Notes: generated from the letters alone by a model not told the origin. Positions 55,900-64,000 are shown, counted from the stretch's first letter. The stretch: 64,000 nucleotides of DNA from Frigidibacter sp037095735 (GCF_037095735.1 NZ_JBAWKD010000008.1:62001-126000); one strand, 5' to 3'. A program made the numbers and translations.

Positions 55900-57174
55900 T
55901 CAGCGCTCCTTCAGCCGGACGCGGTTGTTGTAGGCATTCATCACACCCGAGATCACCAGCGAGATCGCGAGGTAGATGAGCATCATCAAGAGCACGCATT
56001 CCAGCTCGCGCCCGGTCTGGTTCAGCGTGATGCCGCCCAGCGTGCCGCGCAGGTCCATGTAGCCGACGGCGATGGCGAGCGAGGAGTTCTTGGTGATGTT
56101 GAGATATTGCGAGATCAGCGGCGGCACGATCACCCGCAGCGCCTGCGGCAGGATCACCAGGTTCATCGTGCGGTTCGGCCGCATGCCCAGCGCGAAGGCG
56201 GCTTCGGTCTGGCCCTTCGAGACCGCGGCGATGCCGGCGCGGACGATCTCGGCGATGAAGGCGGCGGTGTAGAGCGTCAGCCCCAGCCAGAGCGCCATCA
56301 GCGAGTTCGACACCATGATGCCGCCGGCGAAGTTGAAGCCGGCAAGCTCGGGCAGGCCGAGGTGGAAGCCCAGTGCGATCAGCAGCACGACCGGCGGGAC
56401 GACCACCAGCGCGAGGCTCTTCCACCAGGTCACCGGGCGCACGCCGGTGGCGTTCTGGATCGCGGACGCGCGCTTGTTCAGCGCCGAGCGGGCCCAGAGG
56501 CCGGCGCCCAGCACAACCAGAAGCGCGATCAGGTCGAGGCTGACATCGAAGATGCCGAGGCTGATGTCGCCGAGCGAGCGCGAGAACAGCGGTTCCGGGA
56601 TCGAGGTGCCGCGGTTGGTGATGGCGATCGCGTCGAAGATCATCGAGGCGGCGGGCGCCTGGCCGGAGGCCTCCATCTCGGGCGTGACGCGGAAGTCGCG
56701 GGGCTGGGGCGTGGCGTCGGTGAAGACCGCATAGGCCACGAGGATCCAGAGCAGCACCGGGATGTTGCGGAAGATCTCGACATACAGGGTCATCAGCCGC
56801 GCGATCAGCCAGTTCGACGACAGGCGCAGCACGCCGATGACGATGCCGATGATAGTCGCGGCGGCGCAGGCCATGGCCGAGACGAGCAGCGTGTTCAGCA
56901 GGCCGACCAGCATCGCACGGGCATGCGAGCTGTCGTTCGTGTACTGCACGAGCTTCTGGTTGATGTCGTAGCCGGACCGGTTCCAGAGGAAGCCGAAGTT
57001 GAAGTCCTTGCCCAGCGTGTGGAGGTTGCGGACGGTGTTGTCCACCAGCCAGGCAGCCCCGGCCATGAACAGCATCAGCACGATCACCTGAATGGTGATC
57101 GAGCGATACCGCGTATCGTAAAGCAGCATGCTCAGCCGAAAGGAAGCCTTCGGCGGGTTGTCCGCAATCGCCAT
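55900..57174 (-). CDS. bztB: Amino acid ABC permease BztB
   Basis: A 424-residue permease; a first helix (ITIQVIVLMLFMAGAAWLVDN) is followed by the split HisM-type core with a large insertion, as in AapQ/BztB. The EAA loop is AVSKGQTEAAFALGMRPNRTMNLVILPQALR and the terminal helices include ITKNSSLAIAVGYMDL. It starts 131 bases after bztA, across a hairpin. Confidence 0.93.
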   Translation of the reverse strand: MAIADNPPKASFRLSMLLYDTRYRSITIQVIVLMLFMAGAAWLVDNTVRNLHTLGKDFNFGFLWNRSGYDINQKLVQYTNDSSHARAMLVGLLNTLLVSAMACAAATIIGIVIGVLRLSSNWLIARLMTLYVEIFRNIPVLLWILVAYAVFTDATPQPRDFRVTPEMEASGQAPAASMIFDAIAITNRGTSIPEPLFSRSLGDISLGIFDVSLDLIALLVVLGAGLWARSALNKRASAIQNATGVRPVTWWKSLALVVVPPVVLLIALGFHLGLPELAGFNFAGGIMVSNSLMALWLGLTLYTAAFIAEIVRAGIAAVSKGQTEAAFALGMRPNRTMNLVILPQALRVIVPPLISQYLNITKNSSLAIAVGYMDLRGTLGGITLNQTGRELECVLLMMLIYLAISLVISGVMNAYNNRVRLKER

Positions 57175-57263
57175 GTGAATATCCCCTGAACCGGGCCCCG
57201 GGCGTGCGCCTCATTGATCGGGGTCACTGCCCCTTTGGGTCCGGTGGTCGCCTGATAAGTGGA

Positions 57264-57287
57264 GAGGGGCGCATCGCTGCGCCCCTC
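57264..57287 (-). terminator. Hairpin between bztA and bztB (attenuator or mRNA stabiliser)
   Basis: A 10-bp perfect stem GAGGGGCGCA with loop TCGC, just downstream of the bztA stop codon and lacking a T-tract. Likely allows excess expression of the binding protein over the membrane parts. Confidence 0.6.
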
Positions 57288-57305
57288 GGGAAGTCCCTCA
57301 GCCGT

Positions 57306-58328
57306 TCAGCGGAACGGCGGGGTGTAGAGCAGACCGCCCTGGGTCCACTGGGCGTTCAGGCCGCGGGCCAGGCCGATCGGGGTCGATTCGCCGATGGTGG
57401 CGGCGAAGACTTCGCCGTAGTTGCCGCCGGCGCCGATAATCGCGTTCTTGCCCCAGGTCTTGTCGAGGCCCAGCATCGCGCCGAGGTTGTCGTCACCCGC
57501 GCCGAGCAGGCGGTTGATCTCGGGGTTCTCGGTGCCTTTCGAGAGCTCCTCGATGTTGGCCGAGGTCACGCCGTATTCTTCCGCGGCGATCAGAGCGTTG
57601 AGGCTCCAGCGGACGATGTCCGCCCACTGGTCGTCGCCCTGGCGGACGAGCGGGCCCAGCGGCTCTTTCGAGATGATTTCCGGCAGGATGACGTAGTCGT
57701 CGGGGTTGGCGAAGGCGGCACGGGTGGCAGCCAGGCCCGAGGCGTCGGTGGTGTAGGCGTCGCAGGCCCCGGCGAGGAACTGCTGTTCACCCTCAGCATT
57801 GGTCTCGATCGGGACCGGCTGATAGGTCATGTTGTTGGTCTTGAAGAAGTCGGCGAGGTTGAGCTCGGTGGTGGTGCCGGTCTGGATGCAGACGGTGGCG
57901 CCGTCGAGTTCCTTGGCCGAGGTCACGCCCAGCGACTTCGGAACCATGAAGCCCTGGCCGTCGTAGTAGTTCACGCCGACGAAGGTGAACTTCAGGTCGG
58001 CATCGCGCGAGAAGGTCCAGGTGGTGTTGCGCGACAGGATGTCCACTTCACCCGAGGCCAGCGCGGTGAAGCGGGTCTGACCGGTGGTCGGGACATACTT
58101 GACCTTGGAGGCGTCGCCGAAGATCGCACCGGCAACCGCCTTGCAGACCGCGACGTCGAAGCCCGACCAGTTGCCGTTGGCATCGGGGGCAGCGAAGCCC
58201 ACGAGGCCGGTGTTCACGCCGCAGTTCAGCTCGCCGCGGGCCTTGACGTCGTCGAGGGTCGCCGCGCCGGCGATACCTGCAACGAGGCCGGCCGCCGTCA
58301 GCGTGCCGAGAAATACGGTTTTGTTCAT
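57306..58328 (-). CDS. bztA: Glutamate/glutamine/aspartate/asparagine-binding protein
   Basis: A 340-residue periplasmic family 3 solute-binding protein; signal MNKTVFLGTLTAAGLVAGIAGA, then RGELNCGVNTGLVGFAAPDANGNWSGFDVAVCKAVAGA, VDILSRNTTWTFSRD and the QTGTTTELNLADFF loop. These are characteristic of BztA/AapJ. GAGG ahead of the ATG at 58328 supports the start. First gene of the bzt operon; its promoter lies between 58329 and 58550. Confidence 0.94.
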   Translation of the reverse strand: MNKTVFLGTLTAAGLVAGIAGAATLDDVKARGELNCGVNTGLVGFAAPDANGNWSGFDVAVCKAVAGAIFGDASKVKYVPTTGQTRFTALASGEVDILSRNTTWTFSRDADLKFTFVGVNYYDGQGFMVPKSLGVTSAKELDGATVCIQTGTTTELNLADFFKTNNMTYQPVPIETNAEGEQQFLAGACDAYTTDASGLAATRAAFANPDDYVILPEIISKEPLGPLVRQGDDQWADIVRWSLNALIAAEEYGVTSANIEELSKGTENPEINRLLGAGDDNLGAMLGLDKTWGKNAIIGAGGNYGEVFAATIGESTPIGLARGLNAQWTQGGLLYTPPFR

Positions 58329-58550
58329 GCTTACCTCTTCCTGAGTTGCCACCCTGATAACAGGGGGAATTCGTTGCTCCCGCCGTCTCCCTCGCGGGGC
58401 CTTGAGGTTGATCCTCAATGGCCGAAACATTGGAGCGAATTTGACTGATGCGTCAAGGGCGGATGCCCAGAGCCTGCACAGATGTTCAGCAACCGCCCGC
58501 AGACTGGGCAAGCTGCCGCAGCGGCAGCCTATTCCCCTGCCGGTTCCGCC

Positions 58551-59267
58551 TCAGTCGGCGGCGCGGCAGAGCCCAAGAAAGCGCCAGGCGTCGTGGAAAG
58601 CCTGTTCGCGCGCCGCGGAAACCGCGTCGGCCTCGTCGTCGCGTCCCCAGACCTCGGCCTGGAATTCCTCGTCTAGCCGGGCCGCGGACCAGAGCGCTGC
58701 GGGCGCGGCCGCGCCCCCGGCGGCGGCAAGGCCCAGCACCAGCGAGCCAGAGAGCGCGACGAGGTCATGCAGCGCCGCAAGCTCGAAATCCGAGACGGCG
58801 TCGAGCGCCGCATCCAGCCGGGCGAGGCTGTCCGCAGGCTGCGCGACCGGGACCACGCCCGCGGTCACCACAAGGGGCGCGCCGAGCCGGGTCGCGGCCC
58901 AGTCCAGCAGCGGATCCCAGTCGCGGGCCTGGCGCGCGACCAGTTCTGCCGGCCCCTCGGCCCGGTAGCACAGCAGGTCCGACCCGCCATAGGCCGCGAT
59001 CATCTCCTGCACTTCGGCGCGGTTGCGGCCGATGGTGTCGATGGCCGAGTTGGCGGCGCGGGTCACCGGCATGGTCGCGGGGTCGAGCATCTCGCCCTGC
59101 GCGTTCCATTCCGCGGCCGCGGCCTCGGCCATGGCGCGGGTCGGAAGCCGGAAGATGGCCTTCGCCGGGGTCTTCACCGGGCGGCCGTCGAGATGCACGG
59201 AATGGCCATCGTCCAGCGCCACGGCGCGGGCCTCGGTCCAGAATCGCTTCGGCTTCCACTCGGCCAT
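58551..59267 (-). CDS. ATP12-family F1-ATPase assembly chaperone
   Basis: A 238-residue ATP12 protein, the alphaproteobacterial relative of the mitochondrial chaperone that protects the F1 alpha subunit before assembly. Typical segments are KPKRFWTEARAV and HLDGRPVKTPAKAIFRLPTRAMAEAAAAEW in the N-terminal half and SDLLCYRAEGPAELVARQARDWDPLLDWA in the second. It follows the HAD gene by 12 bases. Confidence 0.9.
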   Translation of the reverse strand: MAEWKPKRFWTEARAVALDDGHSVHLDGRPVKTPAKAIFRLPTRAMAEAAAAEWNAQGEMLDPATMPVTRAANSAIDTIGRNRAEVQEMIAAYGGSDLLCYRAEGPAELVARQARDWDPLLDWAATRLGAPLVVTAGVVPVAQPADSLARLDAALDAVSDFELAALHDLVALSGSLVLGLAAAGGAAAPAALWSAARLDEEFQAEVWGRDDEADAVSAAREQAFHDAWRFLGLCRAAD

Positions 59268-59279
59268 CTCCGTTCCCCT

Positions 59280-59945
59280 TCAGTCCTGCGGTCCCAGCAG
59301 CGTGTCGATCGCCGCCATGACCTGCGCGTAGTCGCCCACCACCCTGTCGGCGCCCGCCGCCATCAGCGCCGCGACCGGGTGATAGCCCCAGGCCACGCCC
59401 AGCGTGCGCGAGCCGGCGGCGCGGCCCATCTCGATGTCATAGCTGGTGTCGCCGATCATCACCGCGTCGCGCGGATCGACCCCGGCCTCGTCGCAGGCGG
59501 CCAGCACCATCGCCGGATGCGGCTTCGAGGGGTGGTCGTCGGCGGTCTGGCGGGTGACGAAATGCCCCGAGAGCCCGTGCCCGTCGAGAACGATCCGAAG
59601 GCCCCGCCGCGACTTGCCCGTGGCCACGCCCAGCAGGATGTCGTCGCGCGCGATCAGCGCCTGCAGGCAGTCCATCGCGCCGGGATAGAGCGGCGCCGGA
59701 CCGTCGGCGACAAGGGTGCCGAAGCTGGCCTTGTAGCCGTCGATCAGGCGCAGATGCTCGGCCTCGGGCAGGTCGGGGACCAGCCGCGCGAAGGCCTGCG
59801 GCAGCGACAGTCCGACGATCGACAGCACCTGCTCGCGCGGCGGGCAGAGATGGCCCGCGGCCTCGAAGGCCATGCGCATCGAGCGGTCGATATGGTGCTG
59901 GCTGTCGACCAGCGTGCCGTCTACGTCGAAGATGACGAGCTTCAT
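59280..59945 (-). CDS. HAD-family hydrolase (phosphoglycolate-phosphatase-like)
   Basis: A 221-residue HAD phosphatase: motif I IFDVDGTLVDSQ, motif II LGVATGKSRRGL, motif III SKPHPAM and motif IV MIGDTSYDIEMGRAAG. The helical cap is of the Gph/PGMB type. The substrate is uncertain; the pairing with a pseudouridine synthase gene (ATGA overlap) recurs in many alphaproteobacteria, so housekeeping repair or nucleotide work is possible. Confidence 0.88.
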   Translation of the reverse strand: MKLVIFDVDGTLVDSQHHIDRSMRMAFEAAGHLCPPREQVLSIVGLSLPQAFARLVPDLPEAEHLRLIDGYKASFGTLVADGPAPLYPGAMDCLQALIARDDILLGVATGKSRRGLRIVLDGHGLSGHFVTRQTADDHPSKPHPAMVLAACDEAGVDPRDAVMIGDTSYDIEMGRAAGSRTLGVAWGYHPVAALMAAGADRVVGDYAQVMAAIDTLLGPQD

Positions 59946-61003
59946 TGTTCGTCCGCGAAGGGGTCCTCGGGCACGTCGTTCTCGAACCAGCCCATGGTCT
60001 TCCAGGTGCGCTTCATGTGCTCGGGCAAGGGCGCGGTCAGGGTGATGCGCTTCTTGGTGATCGGGTGGTCGAAGCTGATCGAGCGGGCGTGCAGATGCAG
60101 CTTGCGGGAAATGTCGCCGCCGATCTGCGCCCCCCAGCCGTCGCCCATGTTCTCTTGGCTCGACCCGCCATATTTGCCGTCGCCCGCGATCGGGTGGCCA
60201 AGCTCGGCCATATGGGCGCGCAGCTGGTGGGTGCGCCCGGTGATCGGCACCAGCGCCACCCAGGAGGCGCGGGTTCCCAGCGCGTCGAGCACCGCGTAAT
60301 CGGTGGTGGCGCGCTTGGCGCCCTCGGTGTCGTTGACCTTCGAGGGATGGATGCAGATCATCTTCTCGCCCTCGCCATGACCGCCCCGCCCCGGCGCCTT
60401 CACGAGGCCGTAGCGGATCGTGCCCATGCGCGGGTTCGGCACGCCGGCGACGACGGCCCAGTAAATCTTGCGGGTGGTGCGGTCGCGGAACGCCTCGGAC
60501 AGCGCCCGCGCCACCCGGTCGGTGCGCGCCAGCAGCAGCACGCCCGAGGTGTCCTTGTCGAGCCGGTGCACCAGCTTCGGCCGGTCCTTGTAGCCGAACA
60601 TCAAGGCCGGCGTCAGACCGTCGACATGGCGGTGGTCGGACTGGCCCGAGCCGCCTTGGCTCGGCAGGCCCGCGGGCTTGTTCAGCGCGATGATGTGCTC
60701 GTCCTTCCACAGGACGGCGCGCTGGATCATCTCGGCATCCGCCTCCGGGATCCGCGGCCCGCTTTCGCGCAGCGCCACGGGCGCCACGGGGCCCGAGGTC
60801 GGCAGCGGCGGCACCCGCACCTCCATCCCCGGCGCGACGCGGGTCGCGGCCTTGGCGCGTGCGCCGTCGACGCGCAGCTGGCCGGTGCGGCACATCTTCT
60901 CGACCGCGCCTTGCGTCAGCTGCGGGAACTTCTTCTTCAGCCAGCGGTCGAGGCGGGCCTCGCCCTCGGCCTCGGTCACGGTCAGCATCTGCACGCCGCT
61001 CAT
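59942..61003 (-). CDS. RluA-family 23S rRNA pseudouridine synthase (RluC-like)
   Basis: A 353-residue pseudouridine synthase. The N-terminal S4 RNA-binding domain has RLDRWLKKKFPQLTQGAVEKMCRTGQLRVDG; the catalytic Asp is in VHRLDKDTSGVLLLARTD; the rest contains TGRTHQLRAHMAELGHPIAGDGKYGG. By length and the S4 domain it fits RluC, which modifies three uridines of 23S rRNA, but RluD-like specificity is not excluded. Confidence 0.92.
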   Translation of the reverse strand: MSGVQMLTVTEAEGEARLDRWLKKKFPQLTQGAVEKMCRTGQLRVDGARAKAATRVAPGMEVRVPPLPTSGPVAPVALRESGPRIPEADAEMIQRAVLWKDEHIIALNKPAGLPSQGGSGQSDHRHVDGLTPALMFGYKDRPKLVHRLDKDTSGVLLLARTDRVARALSEAFRDRTTRKIYWAVVAGVPNPRMGTIRYGLVKAPGRGGHGEGEKMICIHPSKVNDTEGAKRATTDYAVLDALGTRASWVALVPITGRTHQLRAHMAELGHPIAGDGKYGGSSQENMGDGWGAQIGGDISRKLHLHARSISFDHPITKKRITLTAPLPEHMKRTWKTMGWFENDVPEDPFADEQ

Positions 61004-61374
61004 CCGACGATCCCCCGTGCTACGGTCAGCCCGACGACCAGCGCCGCCAGCGAAACGACGACCGACAGGCCCACGTACAGCGCCGCCGCCTCGGGGCGGC
61101 CGCCGTTCCAGAGCGTGACGGTGTCGAGCGAAAAGGCCGAAAAGGTGGTGAACCCGCCCAGCACCCCGGTCATCAGCAGCGGCGCATAGCGGTTGCCCTG
61201 CCCCGCCAGCACCACGACCAGGACCCCCATCAGGAACGAGCCGATGACATTCACCGTCAGCGTGGCGAAGGGAAAGCCCGGCCCCACAAGGCGCATGACG
61301 CCGACATTGGTCATATAGCGCGCCGAGGCGCCGAGGGCGCCGCCGAGCGCCACCTGGAGAAGGGTCTGGATCAT
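61000..61374 (-). CDS. crcB: Fluoride exporter CrcB/Fluc
   Basis: A 124-residue four-helix fluoride channel subunit: GGALGASARYMTN, TLTVNVIGSFLMG with the pore Asn, and GVLGGFTTFSAFSLDT with the central-Na and Phe-box residues. It overlaps the pseudouridine synthase gene (ATGA) and is the head of that operon. No fluoride riboswitch is recognisable in the 79 bases upstream. Confidence 0.95.
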   Translation of the reverse strand: MIQTLLQVALGGALGASARYMTNVGVMRLVGPGFPFATLTVNVIGSFLMGVLVVVLAGQGNRYAPLLMTGVLGGFTTFSAFSLDTVTLWNGGRPEAAALYVGLSVVVSLAALVVGLTVARGIVG

Positions 61375-61453
61375 GGGCCTTCTCTCGCGCCGGGCCGCCG
61401 GAAAGTCAATCTTCCGGTCGCCTTTGCCGCCCGTGCGGGCCTCAGTCGTGGCC

Positions 61454-62752
61454 TCAGTCGTGGCGGCGGACGGGCGGGCGGCCGGTCACCCGCTCCCAAT
61501 GCTCGGCGGCGCGGGCCTCGAAGGTCATGCCGCGGCCGTCGGACTGGTAGAGCGCACCGCGGCGCAGGGCGGGGGCATAGTCCTGCTCGACCCAGCCGCG
61601 GGGGTCGTCATGGGGGAAGCGGTAGCCCTGATGGCCCAGCTTCGCGGCGCCGGCGTAATGGGTGTCGCGCAGGTGCAGCGGCACCGGTTTCGGCGCCTCG
61701 GAGGTGACCATCTGCATCGCAAGACCGATGCCGCGGCAGGCCGAGTTCGACTTCGGCGCCAGCGCGATGTGCAGCGCGGCATGGGCCAGCACGATCTGCG
61801 CCTCGGGATAGCCGATCTTCTCGACGGCGTGCAGCGCCGCGACCGCGGTCTGCAGCGCGGTGTTGTCGGCCAGCCCCACGTCCTCGGAGGCATGGATCAT
61901 GATCCGGCGGGCGATGAAGCGCGGATCCTCGCCGGCATGAACGAGATGCGCCAGCCAGTAGAGCGTCGCATCCGGGTCCGAGCCGCGCATCGACTTGATC
62001 AGGGCAGAGATCGAATCGTAATGCGCATCCCCCGCGCGGTCATGGTTGACCGGGGCCGCGGCATAGGCCTCGTCGATCATGGCGTCGGTGATCGCCACCG
62101 GCCCGTCATGGCCCACCACGAGGCTTTCCAGCGTGGTCAGCGCCCGCCGCGCATCGCCGCCAGACCGCCCGGCGATCACCCGCATCTGCGCCGGGGTCAG
62201 CGTGGCCGCGGCGCCCTCGTCGCGCAGATGGGCGAGGCCGCGGGCCAGCACGCCCTCCATCTCGTCAAGGCTCAGCGGCTCGAGCTTCAGGATCGTCGAG
62301 CGCGAGACCAGCGCCGGCGGCAGCGCGTGATAGGGGTTGCCGGTGGTGGCGCCCATGAAGTCGGCGGTGCCTTCCTCGCAGATCGACAGCAGGTCGTCGG
62401 CCTGCGTGGCGCTGAAGCGGTGAACCTCGTCCACGAAGATCAGCAGCGGCCGGATCCGCGCCTCGTCGGCCAGCTCGCGCAGGTCCTTCACCCCGGCGCG
62501 GGTGGCATGCAGGGGCCGGAACTCCTTGCCCATCATCGCCCCCACCGCCCGCGCGATCGAGGTCTTGCCCACCCCCGGCGGCCCGTAGAGGATCACGCTC
62601 CCCAGCCGCCCGGCCGCGATCCGGCGGCGCAGGACCGAACCGGGCTTGAGGATGCCCTCCTGCCCGAAGACATCGTCGAGCGTGCGCGGCCGCAGCGCCG
62701 CCGCCAGCGGTGCCTTGCCCTGACGCGGGGCGCTATCGAAGAGATCGGACAT
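61454..62752 (-). CDS. rarA: Replication-associated recombination protein A (MgsA/WRNIP1 family)
   Basis: A 432-residue AAA+ clamp-loader-like ATPase active at stalled forks: LRPRTLDDVFGQEGILKPG, Walker A GPPGVGKTSIARAV, Walker B FVDEVHRFSATQ, and the sensor 2/C-terminal MgsA region ISALIKSMRGSDPDATLYWLAHLVHAGEDPRFIARR. The ATG at 62752 follows GGCGTTACC only; the protein start MSDLFDSAPRQGKAPLAAALRP fits the family. A 12-base duplication spans its stop. Confidence 0.94.
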   Translation of the reverse strand: MSDLFDSAPRQGKAPLAAALRPRTLDDVFGQEGILKPGSVLRRRIAAGRLGSVILYGPPGVGKTSIARAVGAMMGKEFRPLHATRAGVKDLRELADEARIRPLLIFVDEVHRFSATQADDLLSICEEGTADFMGATTGNPYHALPPALVSRSTILKLEPLSLDEMEGVLARGLAHLRDEGAAATLTPAQMRVIAGRSGGDARRALTTLESLVVGHDGPVAITDAMIDEAYAAAPVNHDRAGDAHYDSISALIKSMRGSDPDATLYWLAHLVHAGEDPRFIARRIMIHASEDVGLADNTALQTAVAALHAVEKIGYPEAQIVLAHAALHIALAPKSNSACRGIGLAMQMVTSEAPKPVPLHLRDTHYAGAAKLGHQGYRFPHDDPRGWVEQDYAPALRRGALYQSDGRGMTFEARAAEHWERVTGRPPVRRHD

Positions 62753-62860
62753 GGTAACGCCTCCGGGCCGGGCGGACGGTGCCGCGCGCCCCGCAGACCT
62801 ATGCGACAGGCCGCGCCCGTTCAATCCGCCGCGCCGCCCCCCTGCCCCTTCTCATCGGCC

Positions 62861-62910
62861 CAAATATCCCGGGGGAGACGCGGCGCAGCCGCGGCGGGGG
62901 CAGAGCCCCC
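62861..62910. repeat. Rhodobacteraceae-type GC-rich intergenic repeat, copy 2
   Basis: CAAATATCCCGGGGG (62861-62875) and GGGGGCAGAGCCCCC (62896-62910) repeat copy 1 (53685-53719), separated here by a GC-rich insert. A run of more than ten C follows, a place where sequencing could err. Confidence 0.72.
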
Positions 62911-62932
62911 CCCCCCTTTCTTCCGCGCGCGA

Positions 62933-62967
62933 AAGAAAAAGGGCCCCGCCAGACGGCGGAGCCCCGA
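62933..62967 (-). terminator. Rho-independent terminator of the rplQ operon
   Basis: On the minus strand a 10-12 bp GC stem with loop TCT (about 62941-62964) is followed by TTTTTCTTTC. It closes the rpoA-rplQ transcript. Confidence 0.85.
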
Positions 62968-62996
62968 AATCGGCGCGGATCCGTGGACCCGAAGGA

Positions 62997-63534
62997 TCAG
63001 GCCTCGGCGGCTTCTTCGGCCTCGAGGCGGGCGCGGTCGGCGGCACCCTTGGCCGAGACGTCGCGGTCCACCAGCTCGATGATCGCCATCGGCGCCATGT
63101 CGCCATAGCGGAAGCCGGCCTTCAGAACGCGGGTGTAGCCGCCCTGANGCGCGGTCGGCGGCACCCTTGGCCGAGACGTCGCGGTCCACCAGCTCGATGA
63201 TCGCCATCGGCGCCATGTCGCCATAGCGGAAGCCGGCCTTCAGAACGCGGGTGTAGCCGCCCTGACGGTCCTGGTAGCGCTTGCCGAGCACGTCGAACAG
63301 CTTGATCAGGTCCTTGTCCTGCTTCAGCTGCGAACCGGCGAGCCGGCGGGCGTGCAGGTCGCCGCGCTTGGCCAGCGTGATCAGCTTCTCGATGATCGGA
63401 CGCAGTTCCTTGGCCTTCGGCAGGGTGGTCTTGATCTGTTCGTGCTCGATGAGCGAGCCGCACATGTTGGCGAACAGCGCCTTGCGGTGTTCGTGGGTGC
63501 GGTTGAGGCGGCGGTAGCCACGGGCGTGACGCAT
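62997..63534 (-). CDS. rplQ: 50S ribosomal protein L17 (interrupted by a duplicated segment with N)
   Basis: The N-terminal 128 or so residues read as canonical L17: RHARGYRRLNRTHEHRKALFANM, IKTTLPKAKELRPIIEKLITLAKRG and VLGKRYQDRQGGYTRVLKAG. At 63148 an N and a second copy of the preceding 117 bases break the frame. Removing 118 bases (one copy plus N) leaves 420 bases, a continuous 139-residue L17 ending ARLEAEEAAEA. I therefore regard the gene as intact in the organism and the interruption as an assembly artefact. It is the last gene of the ribosomal-protein/rpoA operon, with its terminator at 62933. Confidence 0.93.
63031..63265. repeat. 117-bp exact direct duplication flanking one N (assembly junction)
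   Basis: Bases 63031-63147 and 63149-63265 are identical; the only base between them is N. This is what results when two contigs that overlap are joined end to end without merging. Confidence 0.92.
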
Positions 63535-63735
63535 GATTTATCTCCGTAACGTCGTTTTGCTTTGTGTTGCCCGTCGTGCGTGCGGCGGGCGTCGTTGGGG
63601 CGGAATGCCCAGGGTGGTCGGTTTGCCCTTTCGGGCCAGTCGCTTGCGGGGGGTGACATCGGTGCACCTGCGGTACACCCCCTGTACACCCCCCGCGCGC
63701 GGGTCGTTAACGAAACGCAGCCGATCCGTAAAGGA

Positions 63736-64000
63736 TCAGAACTGGTCCTCGAAGCGCTTGGCGAGGTCCTCGATGTTCTCCGGCGGCCAGTCCTCGACTT
63801 CCATGCCGAGGTGCAGGCCCATGCCCGAGAGCACTTCCTTGATCTCGTTGAGCGACTTGCGGCCGAAGTTCGGGGTGCGAAGCATCTCGGCTTCGGTCTT
63901 CTGGATGAGATCGCCGATGTAGACGATGTTGTCGTTCTTGAGGCAGTTCGCCGAACGGACCGACAGTTCCAGCTCGTCGACCTTCTTGAGCAGGAGCGGG
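63736..64000 (-). CDS. rpoA: RNA polymerase alpha subunit, C-terminal part (cut by window end)
   Basis: The last 87 or so residues of RpoA, continuing beyond the window. The alpha-CTD is clear: LLKKVDELELSVRSANCLKND, NIVYIGDLIQKTEAEMLRTPNFGRKSLNEIKEVLS and the end EDLAKRFEDQF. This domain binds UP elements and activators. The rpoA-rplQ gap of about 200 bases holds no other gene. Confidence 0.96.
   Translation of the reverse strand, partial: PLLLKKVDELELSVRSANCLKNDNIVYIGDLIQKTEAEMLRTPNFGRKSLNEIKEVLSGMGLHLGMEVEDWPPENIEDLAKRFEDQF

Noticed and set aside
61375..61453. Fluoride riboswitch upstream of crcB
   Set aside because: I could not find the conserved pseudoknot core in the 79-base leader.
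1..64000. CRISPR arrays, insertion sequences, prophage or integron
   Set aside because: No spaced direct repeats, transposase-like or phage proteins were found on either strand.

Overview
This window is a high-GC chromosomal segment of an alphaproteobacterium of the Rhodobacteraceae/Paracoccaceae type. The evidence is an Mcl1-type malyl-CoA/beta-methylmalyl-CoA lyase, a complete bztABCD acidic amino acid importer, a protein with a VPLPA-CTERM sorting tail, and the gene orders lptM-like/lysA/TIGR02302 and rpmH-rnpA-yidD-ttcA-yidC-MOSC-yihA-argB. I see no phage, insertion sequence, CRISPR array or plasmid gene. One technical flaw lies near the right end: a 117-bp exact duplication around a single N inside rplQ, almost certainly a contig-joining artefact.

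Layout. 0.1-8 kb: mcl1, accA with a small secreted protein and sugE, then (minus) a PPOX flavoprotein and ftsE-ftsX-plsC, and a zinc-ribbon membrane protein. 8-15.6 kb: an amino acid biosynthesis block on the minus strand (argH, two tiny lipoproteins, a small membrane protein, lysA, a TIGR02302 protein), interrupted by a plus-strand VPLPA-CTERM gene; a TlpA-like thioredoxin diverges from argH. 15.7-30.5 kb: a compact Wzx/Wzy exopolysaccharide locus with a Wzy-like polymerase, a Wzz/GumC-like co-polymerase, a LuxR-type response regulator, a WecG-type glycosyltransferase fused to an initiating sugar-phosphate transferase, a molybdopterin-fold periplasmic protein, a hybrid histidine kinase with REC and HPt domains, a Wza-like exporter, a Wzx flippase and three glycosyltransferases. 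30.5-43.2 kb: a catabolic cluster with ethanolamine ammonia-lyase (eutBC), two tandem choline/ethanolamine-kinase-like proteins, an M20 amidohydrolase, a complete oligopeptide-type ABC importer, an inositol-monophosphatase-family phosphatase and a divergent DeoR-type repressor. 43.3-53.6 kb: tRNA-Arg, a histidine kinase and the rpmH-to-argB housekeeping block, then an SDR oxidoreductase. 53.7-64 kb: bztABCD, then ATP12-HAD-RluC-crcB-rarA, rplQ and the 3' end of rpoA.

The most interesting signal is a shared 18-bp dyad, consensus CCTATCCSTTSGGAKAGG, found at four places in the window, all of them intergenic promoter regions of the exopolysaccharide locus (18659, 19827, 21493, 26156). Between them the four sites face every transcription unit of the locus. 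I infer that they are operators of the LuxR-type regulator encoded at 19036-19716, fed by the hybrid kinase at 22152-24767, giving a self-contained phosphorelay-controlled polysaccharide regulon. The second candidate system is the eutBC/kinase/amidohydrolase/ABC cluster, which looks like a dedicated route for importing and degrading an ethanolamine conjugate without a microcompartment. Its ABC ATPase is a two-domain fusion whose first nucleotide-binding domain has lost its catalytic residues.
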